Positions 22,713 through 29,640 of a stretch of DNA of 35,367 nt are shown here, piece after piece. Every line of letters begins with the position of its first letter. Within the stretch, counting starts at the first letter, position 1. A program made the position numbers and the translations under genes. This DNA comes from Lachnospiraceae bacterium (GTDB taxonomy: Bacteria > Bacillota > Clostridia > Lachnospirales > Lachnospiraceae): positions 1 through 35,367 of the forward strand of contig JALCKY010000011.1 in the NCBI GenBank assembly GCA_022647575.1, written 5' to 3'. Under the pieces are notes generated by a model. It was not told where the DNA came from and made no database searches. It saw only the letters and a list, made by a program, of their open reading frames with translations.

Positions 22713-23748
22713 TGTCGCTCACGCTCCTTTCTTTAATGGTGCTGCCGTTTGTCGTCGGCCGGTTCACGACCGTGCCTTCAAAGACCATCGTCGAAGAACC
22801 GCCGCCGTCCAGGTTGTACGCTGTCTGCACTCCCAGTCCCTGCATGAACGATGCCAGCTGCGAGAGGGAAAGGCCTTCGCTTTCCGAAGTTCTGCCGTCG
22901 GATACGACAAATACGTAGTGCAGGCTGTCTATGATGCCGATGGCCGTTCTTGGATTCGATGCCATCGCCTTTCCGACTTCCTCGTCCGAGCTGACGGATA
23001 CCTCTCCGTTTTCCACAAGCGCCGGGCCGAAACTCAGGACCTGCACGGCTCCGTCCGCCAGAAGCTGTTCTGCCGTGATGTCGCCCTCCTTGATGATGCC
23101 GAAGGTTCCGTCGCTGTAAATGACAAGGTCTTCCTGGTCGCTTCCTGCGGATTCCGACCTCAAGAGCTGTCCGTCCCGGATGACATATCCTGTTTCCTGC
23201 GAACCGTAGAAGTCTCCGTTGATGGCCAGGATGGCATTGACTTCCGAGGCAATTGCCGAGGTCGTCTCGGTCACGTTGCGCCCGTACGTTCCCTGTGCCA
23301 GAGCCGTCTTCAGATATTCAGCACTGCTCAGCGTCACATCCGCAACATAGACATTCGTATTCTCATAACGCTCGGTCGTGATCGTGATGGAAATGTTTCC
23401 GTCGCTGTACGTCGTATCGGTAACGACCGGATCCGACGAGGCCGTGCTGCTCTCTTCTGATGAACTGCTGCTTTCTGAAGAATCCGACGCAGAAGAAGCC
23501 GTCGCAGAAGAAGCATCCGATGCGGAAGAAGAAGACGATGAACTGTCAGAGGTCTTTGAGGAAGCCGTCACGGTTCCTCCGGAGACAGCCGTCGTGCTGA
23601 CGGTCGATGCCTGGCTGCTGACAACCGCATAGGTTCTCGGGATCACAAAAGTATCGAGGAGAGCGTACGCCGTAAATGCCGTCAGGATGATGCCGTACAG
23701 AAGTCCGAATACGGGTCCTCTTTTTTTCTTTTTCTTCATGTCCCTCAC
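22693..23748 (-). CDS. membrane-anchored phosphodiester glycosidase (NAGPA domain)
   Basis: A 351-aa protein with a Lys-rich N-terminus, a transmembrane anchor (about 13-34), a Ser/Asp/Ala-rich linker (about 44-108) and an extracytoplasmic NAGPA-type domain (about 110-351). Domain landmarks are N-G-D-F-Y-G, N-P-R-T-A-I-G, V-V-S-D-G-R and the C-terminal N-L-D-G-G-G-S-S-T-M (312-321). Family members cleave sugar-phosphodiester bonds, as in the human uncovering enzyme. The likely substrate is a surface phosphoglycan, which is inference. The GTG at 23748 overlaps the preceding stop in GTGA; an ATG at 23739 is an alternative start. Confidence 0.85.
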   Translation of the reverse strand: MRDMKKKKKRGPVFGLLYGIILTAFTAYALLDTFVIPRTYAVVSSQASTVSTTAVSGGTVTASSKTSDSSSSSSSASDASSATASSASDSSESSSSSEESSTASSDPVVTDTTYSDGNISITITTERYENTNVYVADVTLSSAEYLKTALAQGTYGRNVTETTSAIASEVNAILAINGDFYGSQETGYVIRDGQLLRSESAGSDQEDLVIYSDGTFGIIKEGDITAEQLLADGAVQVLSFGPALVENGEVSVSSDEEVGKAMASNPRTAIGIIDSLHYVFVVSDGRTSESEGLSLSQLASFMQGLGVQTAYNLDGGGSSTMVFEGTVVNRPTTNGSTIKERSVSDIVYIGE

Positions 23749-24434
23749 GCTTTCATGAATCTGAATATGTTGGTGTAGATTCTCCAGGAATCCTTGATGG
23801 TATCAAAATGCGATGATCTGTTTCCTTTCTCATAAACGGTCACGATCGGCACCTCGATGATTTTCAGCCTGCGCTTTCCGTAATAGAGAAGCTGGTTCAT
23901 TTCATATTCGTAACGCTCTCCGCTGATGCTGAGCATCCGTCCGATCATCTCGGAGGAAAAAGCCCTGAGTCCCGTCTGCGTATCGAAAACGGAAACTCCG
24001 GAAACCTTTCTGAAAACGAAGCGGGTAACCGTATTTCCGAACTGGCTTCTCAGCGGCACCTTTCCGGTAAAGCGCCGGCCCCCGATGACCAGGGCCTGGG
24101 GATTTTCTTCGGAGGCTTCCGCCACTTTCACGGCATCCTCCACGCGGTGCTGTCCGTCCGCATCCACGGTAACGACCGTCAGGATAAACGGAATGCTGTC
24201 ACGGATGTAAGTGAGTCCTGTTTTGAGGGCTGCCCCTTTTCCGCGGTTTGTCTCATGCTTGAGGACGTAGGCACTGCGGGATACGGCTGTAAAAACTGCC
24301 CGGTAATCCGGACCGGATCCGTCGTCCACGACAACCGGGCAGAAGCCTGCTTCCGCAAGGCGTTCAACGAAATGCGGGAAATTGCGGTCAGGTTCATAAG
24401 CCGGAATCAGGGCGATTCTGATAGGGTGATTCAT
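23745..24434 (-). CDS. polyprenyl-phosphate sugar synthase-like glycosyltransferase (DPM1-like GT2)
   Basis: A 229-aa GT2 enzyme. Motifs are I-A-L-I-P-A-Y-E-P (N-terminal nucleotide-binding strand), V-V-V-D-D-G-S-G, the metal-binding V-D-A-D-G-Q-H and the acceptor-site D-T-Q-T-G-L-R-A-F typical of dolichol/undecaprenyl-phosphate mannose or glucose synthases. It lacks the C-terminal membrane helices of some relatives. AAGGAGG precedes the ATG. With GtrA and the phosphodiester glycosidase next to it, it should make a lipid-linked sugar on the cytoplasmic face. Confidence 0.88.
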   Translation of the reverse strand: MNHPIRIALIPAYEPDRNFPHFVERLAEAGFCPVVVDDGSGPDYRAVFTAVSRSAYVLKHETNRGKGAALKTGLTYIRDSIPFILTVVTVDADGQHRVEDAVKVAEASEENPQALVIGGRRFTGKVPLRSQFGNTVTRFVFRKVSGVSVFDTQTGLRAFSSEMIGRMLSISGERYEYEMNQLLYYGKRRLKIIEVPIVTVYEKGNRSSHFDTIKDSWRIYTNIFRFMKA

Positions 24435-24545
24435 GGGCTGCCTCCTTTCGTGTATCCGTGTCTTTCTGCTTTTGATACCGTTATCTTAAACCGGAAGTGC
24501 GTTCATTTTTCGTCGAAAGGATGAAAAAAATGTGAAGGTTCCGGC

Positions 24546-24971
24546 TCAGGCGCGGCAGCTTTTTTCATCTGCTTTTTCCGGTGTCCTGCGGAAGATCACG
24601 AATTTCTGGACCAGGTAGCTGACAGAGAAGAAAACGCATTCCGTAAAGATTTTTGCAAGGAAACGGTTCCAGAGAAGTCCGTTCACCAGCCAGGTGACCA
24701 GTACCGTGTTTCCTGCCAGAATGCCGGATGCCAAAAGGAAATACTGGATGCCGGTCCTGACGGCACTGCCTTTGTGACGGAAGGTGATTTTTTTATTGAG
24801 GGTATAATTGACGGCTGCGGATACGAAGCGCGCCCCGATATTCGATACCGGAACACTGTACGCCCCGAATCCCTGCGTGGCCATGGAAAGAAGAAAGAAC
24901 ATTCCGTAGTCGACCAGGAAGCCGGCCAGCGAAGAAGCGGTAAAACGGATGAATTCAAAAAACCGGCGCAT
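24546..24971 (-). CDS. GtrA-family membrane protein (putative lipid-linked sugar flippase)
   Basis: A 141-aa four-helix GtrA protein. Family features are F-I-R-F-T-A-S-S-L-A-G-F-L-V-D-Y near the start, N-Y-T-L-N-K-K-I-T-F-R mid-protein and V-Q-K-F-V-I-F-R near the end. GtrA proteins are thought to move polyprenyl-phosphate sugars across the membrane. The ATG at 24971 has AAGGAGG ten bases upstream; a frame 15 codons longer is less typical. The polyprenyl-phosphate sugar synthase gene is 111 bases downstream. Confidence 0.9.
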   Translation of the reverse strand: MRRFFEFIRFTASSLAGFLVDYGMFFLLSMATQGFGAYSVPVSNIGARFVSAAVNYTLNKKITFRHKGSAVRTGIQYFLLASGILAGNTVLVTWLVNGLLWNRFLAKIFTECVFFSVSYLVQKFVIFRRTPEKADEKSCRA

Positions 24972-25070
24972 GTGCGGGCATCCTCCTTCCTTCAGGAATG
25001 ATTCTGCTCTCATCATGAGCCGGTTTCTTGTTTTTTCTGTGTTTGAGATTTGTATTTTTAAAGTCCGGAT

Positions 25071-25484
25071 TCAGTCTCCTGTTTCGGGAATGACCTCCTC
25101 CAGAATGTCGCAGGCATCTTCGATGCACCCCTGGCACGGACGCAGGACCGTTCCCGTCTCTATGCCCTTCAGTTCCCGGCAGACCGTCGCTCCGTTCTTC
25201 TCCCGGAACTTCCCGATAATCTGTCTGGAGAGCTCATAGGTCGACTGCTTGGAATCCGGTTTCTCCAGATTGGCCGAACTGTTCATCGCGCCGGCGACTG
25301 CCACTGCTCCGGAAATGGCACCGCAGGTGCCTTCCATTCCTCCCATTCCCCGTCCGAAGCCTTCCATGATGATGAACATGGTCTCCGGATCGACGCCTGC
25401 CTTTTCGCAGTAGGCGCAGGCAACTGACTGTGCGCAGTCGTAGCCCATGTCATGATACATCACTGCCCGTTCTTTTCCTGTCAT
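25071..25484 (-). CDS. C_GCAxxG_C_C family protein
   Basis: A 137-aa Cys-rich protein of the family named for its C-GCAxxG-C-C pattern. Visible motifs are Y-D-C-A-Q-S-V (first conserved Cys), G-T-C-G-A-I-S-G-A, T-V-C-R-E-L-K-G and C-Q-G-C-I-E-D-A-C. Family members are common in anaerobes, probably bind metal or redox centres, and have no firmly established function. It starts 63 bases after the hydF stop, on the same strand. Confidence 0.88.
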   Translation of the reverse strand: MTGKERAVMYHDMGYDCAQSVACAYCEKAGVDPETMFIIMEGFGRGMGGMEGTCGAISGAVAVAGAMNSSANLEKPDSKQSTYELSRQIIGKFREKNGATVCRELKGIETGTVLRPCQGCIEDACDILEEVIPETGD

Positions 25485-25547
25485 CCTCTGTGTCCCTTTC
25501 TGTCCCGTCCTGATTCTCCCTGACTTCTGCCCGGCCGGATTTCCTGT

Positions 25548-26753
25548 TTATTTTTCCGGAATCATTTCCGCCAGCTCCGGGAAGATTCCCAGGCTCCGCT
25601 TCAGGATTCCGTGCGTGTACGCAATGAAGGTTCCGTAATTCGTAATCGGCACTCCCTGGTCTTCCGCGCAGTGATAGCGGTACACCATTTCGCGCTCATT
25701 GAGCATGCATCCGCCGCAGTGGATAATGGCGGCATATTTCGTAAGATCGTCCGGGAAGCCTGTTCCGCTTGAAGTCTCCAGGACAAAATCCTTTCCCGTA
25801 AACTGCCGCAGCCAGTTCGGAATCTTGACCGTCCCGATATCGTTGCACTGGCGGTGATGCGTGCAGCCTTCGGAAATGAGGACGGTATCGCCGTCTTTCA
25901 GGTTCGCAATGGCGGCAACTCCGCGGACGGCCTGCTCCAGCGTTCCCTTGAACCTTGCCATCAGGATGGAGAAGGAAGTCAGCGGGACATCCTCCGGCGT
26001 AACCTTGCTGACCAGCCCGAATGCCTGACTGTCTGTAATGACCAGGGCCGGTTTCTGATTCAGGTGCTTCAGGGTCTCCGCCAGGTTTGTTTCCTGCGTC
26101 ACGACAGACACCGCGCCTGCATCGAGCACGTCGCGGATCATCGCCTGTTCGGGGAGGATGAGACGTCCCTTGGGGGCGGCTTTGTCGATCGGAATGACCA
26201 GCACGACAAGATTGCCCGGCCGGATCAGATCGGCAACCAGATGCCTGTCCTCTTCCGACGGGACGAGATGCGCCAGTTTTTCCTTCAGTTCATAGATGCC
26301 GTCTTTCGTTTCGGCACTGACATAGATTTCATTTTCCGAAGGTTCCGGATGTGTTTCCAGAAGATCGCTTTTATTCCAGACCGTCAGAGACGGAATTCCT
26401 TTTTCTTTAAAAAGCTCCTGCAGTTCCCGGTCGATTCCGCCAAGTCCCTTCCGGGCATCCACGACAAGGACGGCGATATCCGTCTTGTTCAGGACCTGCC
26501 TGGCCTTGCGGACTCTCATTTCCCCGAGTGTTCCTTCGTCATCGTACCCCGGCGTATCGATGATCATGACCGGTCCGAGCGGAAGAAGCTCCATGGATTT
26601 ATAAACGGGATCCGTCGTCGTTCCCCTGACATCGGATACAACAGCGATGTCCTGCGCGGTGACCGCGTTGACGACGGAGCTTTTGCCTGCATTGCGGATT
26701 CCGAAGAATCCGATGTGTGTTCTGTTGCCGGATGGTGTATCGTTCAAGCCCAT
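25548..26753 (-). CDS. hydF: [FeFe]-hydrogenase maturation GTPase HydF
   Basis: A 401-aa scaffold GTPase that assembles the [2Fe] subcluster made by HydE and HydG and delivers it to apo-HydA. GTPase motifs are G-I-R-N-A-G-K-S (18-25), T-T-T (45-47), D-T-P-G (66-69) and N-K-S-D (127-130). The C-terminal cluster motif is C297-x-H299 ... H345-C346-x2-C349, matching the CxH-x(about 46)-HCxxC signature. The ATG at 26753 has AGGAGG seven bases upstream. No hydE, hydG or hydA is in the window, so maturation genes are dispersed. Confidence 0.93.
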   Translation of the reverse strand: MGLNDTPSGNRTHIGFFGIRNAGKSSVVNAVTAQDIAVVSDVRGTTTDPVYKSMELLPLGPVMIIDTPGYDDEGTLGEMRVRKARQVLNKTDIAVLVVDARKGLGGIDRELQELFKEKGIPSLTVWNKSDLLETHPEPSENEIYVSAETKDGIYELKEKLAHLVPSEEDRHLVADLIRPGNLVVLVIPIDKAAPKGRLILPEQAMIRDVLDAGAVSVVTQETNLAETLKHLNQKPALVITDSQAFGLVSKVTPEDVPLTSFSILMARFKGTLEQAVRGVAAIANLKDGDTVLISEGCTHHRQCNDIGTVKIPNWLRQFTGKDFVLETSSGTGFPDDLTKYAAIIHCGGCMLNEREMVYRYHCAEDQGVPITNYGTFIAYTHGILKRSLGIFPELAEMIPEK

Positions 26754-26849
26754 AGCACAGCCTCCTGGATGTCTTTTGCTGAATGACGGACCGTGTCCCG
26801 GCGGTCTCCCGCCTGACATTCCGCCGCCGGCCTTTTCCTGCCGGCTTCC

Positions 26850-27998
26850 TTAAATGCCGAAAATTTCTTCCGCCTTCTGCATGTTCCTGATGATTGCTAC
26901 TTTGAACGGGCAGCGGCTTTCGCAGGCTCCGCACTGAATGCAGTCGGATCCGTGGTATTCCAGAGCCCTGTAGTGATCGGCGACGGTTTCCGGCACCATG
27001 CCCTCGGCCAGCGCCAGATTCAGGTATTTCGTCACGTCCCAGATGCGGATGCCCTTCGTGCACGGAGCACAGTGGCCGCAGTACATGCAGTGTCCTTCAA
27101 TGGTATAGCTGGATGCCGCCGAAAGAACCGGGACATAATCCTTCTCTTCTTCCGACGCCTCCGAATAGGAAAGGGCTGTTTTCCACTCTTCCCTTGTTTT
27201 GCAGCCCGGGCATACCGAAACGGCAGCCGGCCGCGTCAGTGCATAGTGAAGGCACTGAACCGGCGTGAACGGTTTTCCGAACGGAGAAAGCTTTTCGCTC
27301 AGGATGTCCCCGCCGCCGTACGCTTTCATGATGTTGATGGCAATGCCGTTTCTCTCGCAGTATTCATAGAAATCGCGCCGTTCCCTGTTCTGCGCCTGAA
27401 CGCCTCCCTTATAGGTATCGCCGTCCATCAGCGCATCGATTTCCGTCTCTCCGGAAATCATGTCGTAGCAGGGATTGACCGAGAACAGGATGACTTCGAC
27501 TTCACCGGTTCTGGCTGCCTGCATCGCGGTCGTCGCACTGTGCGTGGAAAGACCGATGTGGCGGATTTTCCCTTCCTTCTTCATTTCCCGGACGTATTCC
27601 ATGACCGGACCTTCGTAAATTTCCTTCCAGTCTTTTTCGCTGTCCGCGAAATGAATCATTCCGATGTCGACATAGTCCGTTCCCAGCTGCTCCAGCCGTT
27701 CCGGAAATGCCTTCCGGATCAGTTCGATGTCCCGTGTCCTGAGGTATTCGCCGTTCTTCCAGACCGAGCCGATATGGGCCTGCAGGATGACTTTGTCCCT
27801 GCGTCCCCTGACTGCTTTTCCGACTGCCCGGTGAAATGCCGGGTCCGGGGTGTACATCTCAAAAAGATTGCAGCCCTGGTCCATCAGCCACTGAAGTTCG
27901 CTGATAACGTCCTCTTCCCTGCGTCCCAGAAAGCCTTCGCATCCGATTCCGATGACGCCTGCCTTCAGGCCGGTTCTTCCAAGTTCGCGGTATTCCAT
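26850..27998 (-). CDS. aldo/keto reductase with C-terminal double [4Fe-4S] domain
   Basis: A 382-aa protein. The N-terminal TIM-barrel AKR domain starts M-E-Y-R-E-L-G-R-T-G, with the usual G-C-E-G-F, N-L-F-E-M-Y and I-G-L-S-T-H segments. The C-terminus holds two ferredoxin-type cluster motifs: C304, C307, C310, C313 and C353, C356, C359, C363. Such fused reductases occur in strict anaerobes and probably link NAD(P)H chemistry with ferredoxin; substrates are not known. GGAGG precedes the ATG. It lies between the 81-aa Cys protein (49 bases upstream) and hydF (96 bases downstream), all in one direction. Confidence 0.87.
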   Translation of the reverse strand: MEYRELGRTGLKAGVIGIGCEGFLGRREEDVISELQWLMDQGCNLFEMYTPDPAFHRAVGKAVRGRRDKVILQAHIGSVWKNGEYLRTRDIELIRKAFPERLEQLGTDYVDIGMIHFADSEKDWKEIYEGPVMEYVREMKKEGKIRHIGLSTHSATTAMQAARTGEVEVILFSVNPCYDMISGETEIDALMDGDTYKGGVQAQNRERRDFYEYCERNGIAINIMKAYGGGDILSEKLSPFGKPFTPVQCLHYALTRPAAVSVCPGCKTREEWKTALSYSEASEEEKDYVPVLSAASSYTIEGHCMYCGHCAPCTKGIRIWDVTKYLNLALAEGMVPETVADHYRALEYHGSDCIQCGACESRCPFKVAIIRNMQKAEEIFGI

Positions 27999-28047
27999 CG
28001 TTTTTCCTCCGTTCGACTCTGCTTTCTGTTCCGTGCCTGTTCCGCCG

Positions 28048-28293
28048 TCAGCTGGTTGCCCAGAAATATTCTTCGTCATGGCTGTAGGCAATCTCCATGC
28101 CTCTCCTGCGGAAAAATGCCTTCAGCTTTTTCTTCAGGGCTTCATCCTGGTCCTCGCATCCGCCGCTCTCAAGGCGTTCGATGCGGCAGGTCTGCGCGCC
28201 GCAGGAATCCTGCAGATGGATCTTATAATCCAGTCCGTCTGCTTTCAGTTCTTTATTCAGTTCGACAATATCATTGATCCCGATAATTTTCAT
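28048..28293 (-). CDS. small Cys-containing protein (RDAC-like), leaderless start
   Basis: An 81-aa protein, M-K-I-I-G-I-N-D-I-V then a K-I-H-L-Q-D-S-C-G-A-Q-T-C core, a third Cys in G-G-C-E-D, and an acidic/aromatic end. It resembles small proteins of anaerobes called RDAC family for an R-D-A-C motif, with Q-D-S-C here; this is a pattern match from memory. No function is known. A TATAAT box lies six bases before the ATG and there is no ribosome site, so the mRNA is predicted leaderless. It probably starts the redox operon with the aldo/keto reductase and hydF. Confidence 0.65.
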   Translation of the reverse strand: MKIIGINDIVELNKELKADGLDYKIHLQDSCGAQTCRIERLESGGCEDQDEALKKKLKAFFRRRGMEIAYSHDEEYFWATS

Positions 28294-28299
28294 GCGACC

Positions 28300-28308
28300 A
28301 TTATAGCA
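28300..28308 (-). promoter_or_regulatory. extended -10 promoter of the redox gene group
   Basis: Minus strand TGC plus TATAAT (28308-28300). The start codon at 28293 is six bases downstream, the same geometry as at the alarmone synthetase gene. No clear -35 box. Confidence 0.65.
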
Positions 28309-28315
28309 TAAAACA

Positions 28316-28343
28316 GACCGCCGGCTATAAAAAACCGACGGCC
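28316..28343 (-). terminator. probable terminator of the ABC importer operon
   Basis: A 9-bp stem with two G-U pairs (28335-28343 with 28316-28324), followed on the minus strand by TGTTTTA. It lies about 40 bases after the substrate-binding protein stop. The T-run is short, so termination may be partial. Confidence 0.5.
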
Positions 28344-28381
28344 TTAAACAGAGGAGGATCACAGGCCATCCCCATTTTCGG

Positions 28382-29590
28382 TTATGAGGACGCCTCCTTT
28401 CCGGCCAGGAAAGGCGTAAATTTTGCAAGGATCGAATCGCGGTCTTCGGCAGCTTTTTCGATGTCCAGATCACAGAGATTCGACATCGGATCCGCGCTGT
28501 AGCCTTCCGGAACGTTCTTGACCGCCCCGGTGCCGATGATTCCGTATTCGGTTGCATACTCTGCCATGGCTTCATCGGAAATCGCCCAGTCAAGGAAGGT
28601 ATAGGCTGCCGGGCTGATCGTGCTCTTGTTGACCAGGCAGTTCGCCTCGACATCCCAGCCGCAGCCTTCCGACGGGAATACGACCTGGACAGGATTTCCT
28701 TCCTGCAGAAGCTCCGCACAGCGGTATCCGAAGGAAATGCCGATTGCGCATTCGCCTGCAGCAGCCATCTTTGCCGGCTTGGAGCCCGATGTCGTGTAGC
28801 TCATGATGTTGTCATTCAGCTTCGTCAGGTAATCCCAGCCTTTCGTATCTCCCATGATCTGAAGGATTCCGTTGACCGTCAGCGTACCGGTACCGGAAGA
28901 AGTCGGATCCGGCATGACGATCTGTCCTTTGTACTCATCCTTCAGAAGATCCGCAAAGGATGTCGGAACATCCAGGCCGTCGGCCTTGCAGACATCCGTG
29001 TTGACCAGAAAAGCCGTCTCATAGGCATCATTTCCGACCCATTTTGCATCCGCATTCTTCGTATCCTTGAACTTGTCCAGAATGCGGTCGATGCCTTTCG
29101 GACTGTAGCCCTTGATCAGGTTGTATTTATCCAGCTGCAGCATGACCGAAGCGGAAGTTCCCCAGAAAACATCCGCAACCGGACTGTCCTTTTCCGCGAT
29201 GGCCTTTGCCACGATTGTTCCGGTCGAATCCCGTACGACGTTCAGCTTGATGTCCGGATATTCCTTGTAGAAAGATGCCAGATACTGCTGCACCTGGTCG
29301 TCCTCCAGAGCGGTGTATACGGTCAGCTCGCCGGATGTCGCAGAAGAATCCGTCCCCGATGACGCTGATGCGGCATTTCCCGATGCATCTGATGATGTCC
29401 CTGCCGATGTGGCAGAAGAAGCCGTTCCGGCAGTAGCAGATGCTGCCGCGGAGGCTGTCCCCGATGCCGCTGACGATGCTGCCGCGGAAGCCGTATCCGA
29501 TGAACGCACCGCGCATCCTCCCAGCATGGACGCCGTCATGGCAGCAATCACCGCTCCCGCTATCATCCCTGCATATTTCTTTTTTCTCAT
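28382..29590 (-). CDS. ABC transporter substrate-binding lipoprotein (2-aminoethylphosphonate/iron-type family)
   Basis: A 402-aa lipoprotein. The signal peptide ends in lipobox L-G-G-C (C26 lipidated). A 60-residue Ala/Ser/Thr linker (27-87) precedes the binding domain. That domain has E-L-T-V-Y-T-A-L-E-D-D, V-V-R-D-S-T-G, A-D-V-F-W-G, G-Q-I-V-M-P-D-P-T-S-S-G-T-G and G-I-S-F-G-Y-R. This pattern matches the proteins annotated as putative 2-aminoethylphosphonate binding proteins, which are distant relatives of ferric-iron binders. No phosphonate-degrading gene is in view, so the ligand is open. GGAGG precedes the ATG. It is the last gene of an ATPase-permease-binding protein set. Confidence 0.82.
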   Translation of the reverse strand: MRKKKYAGMIAGAVIAAMTASMLGGCAVRSSDTASAAASSAASGTASAAASATAGTASSATSAGTSSDASGNAASASSGTDSSATSGELTVYTALEDDQVQQYLASFYKEYPDIKLNVVRDSTGTIVAKAIAEKDSPVADVFWGTSASVMLQLDKYNLIKGYSPKGIDRILDKFKDTKNADAKWVGNDAYETAFLVNTDVCKADGLDVPTSFADLLKDEYKGQIVMPDPTSSGTGTLTVNGILQIMGDTKGWDYLTKLNDNIMSYTTSGSKPAKMAAAGECAIGISFGYRCAELLQEGNPVQVVFPSEGCGWDVEANCLVNKSTISPAAYTFLDWAISDEAMAEYATEYGIIGTGAVKNVPEGYSADPMSNLCDLDIEKAAEDRDSILAKFTPFLAGKEASS

Positions 29591-29640
29591 ACTCCTTACC
29601 TCCTTCATTTTGCAGCGTGCAACAACTGTGCCTTCCCTAT

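Noticed and set aside
26952-28277. Long plus-strand open frame opposite the aldo/keto reductase
   Set aside because: It is a shadow of the reductase and the small Cys protein, rich in Arg/Phe/His as expected from antisense reading.
25548-28293. A complete [FeFe]-hydrogenase locus
   Set aside because: Only hydF is recognisable. Neighbouring genes lack the HydE/HydG radical SAM motifs and the H-cluster motifs of HydA.
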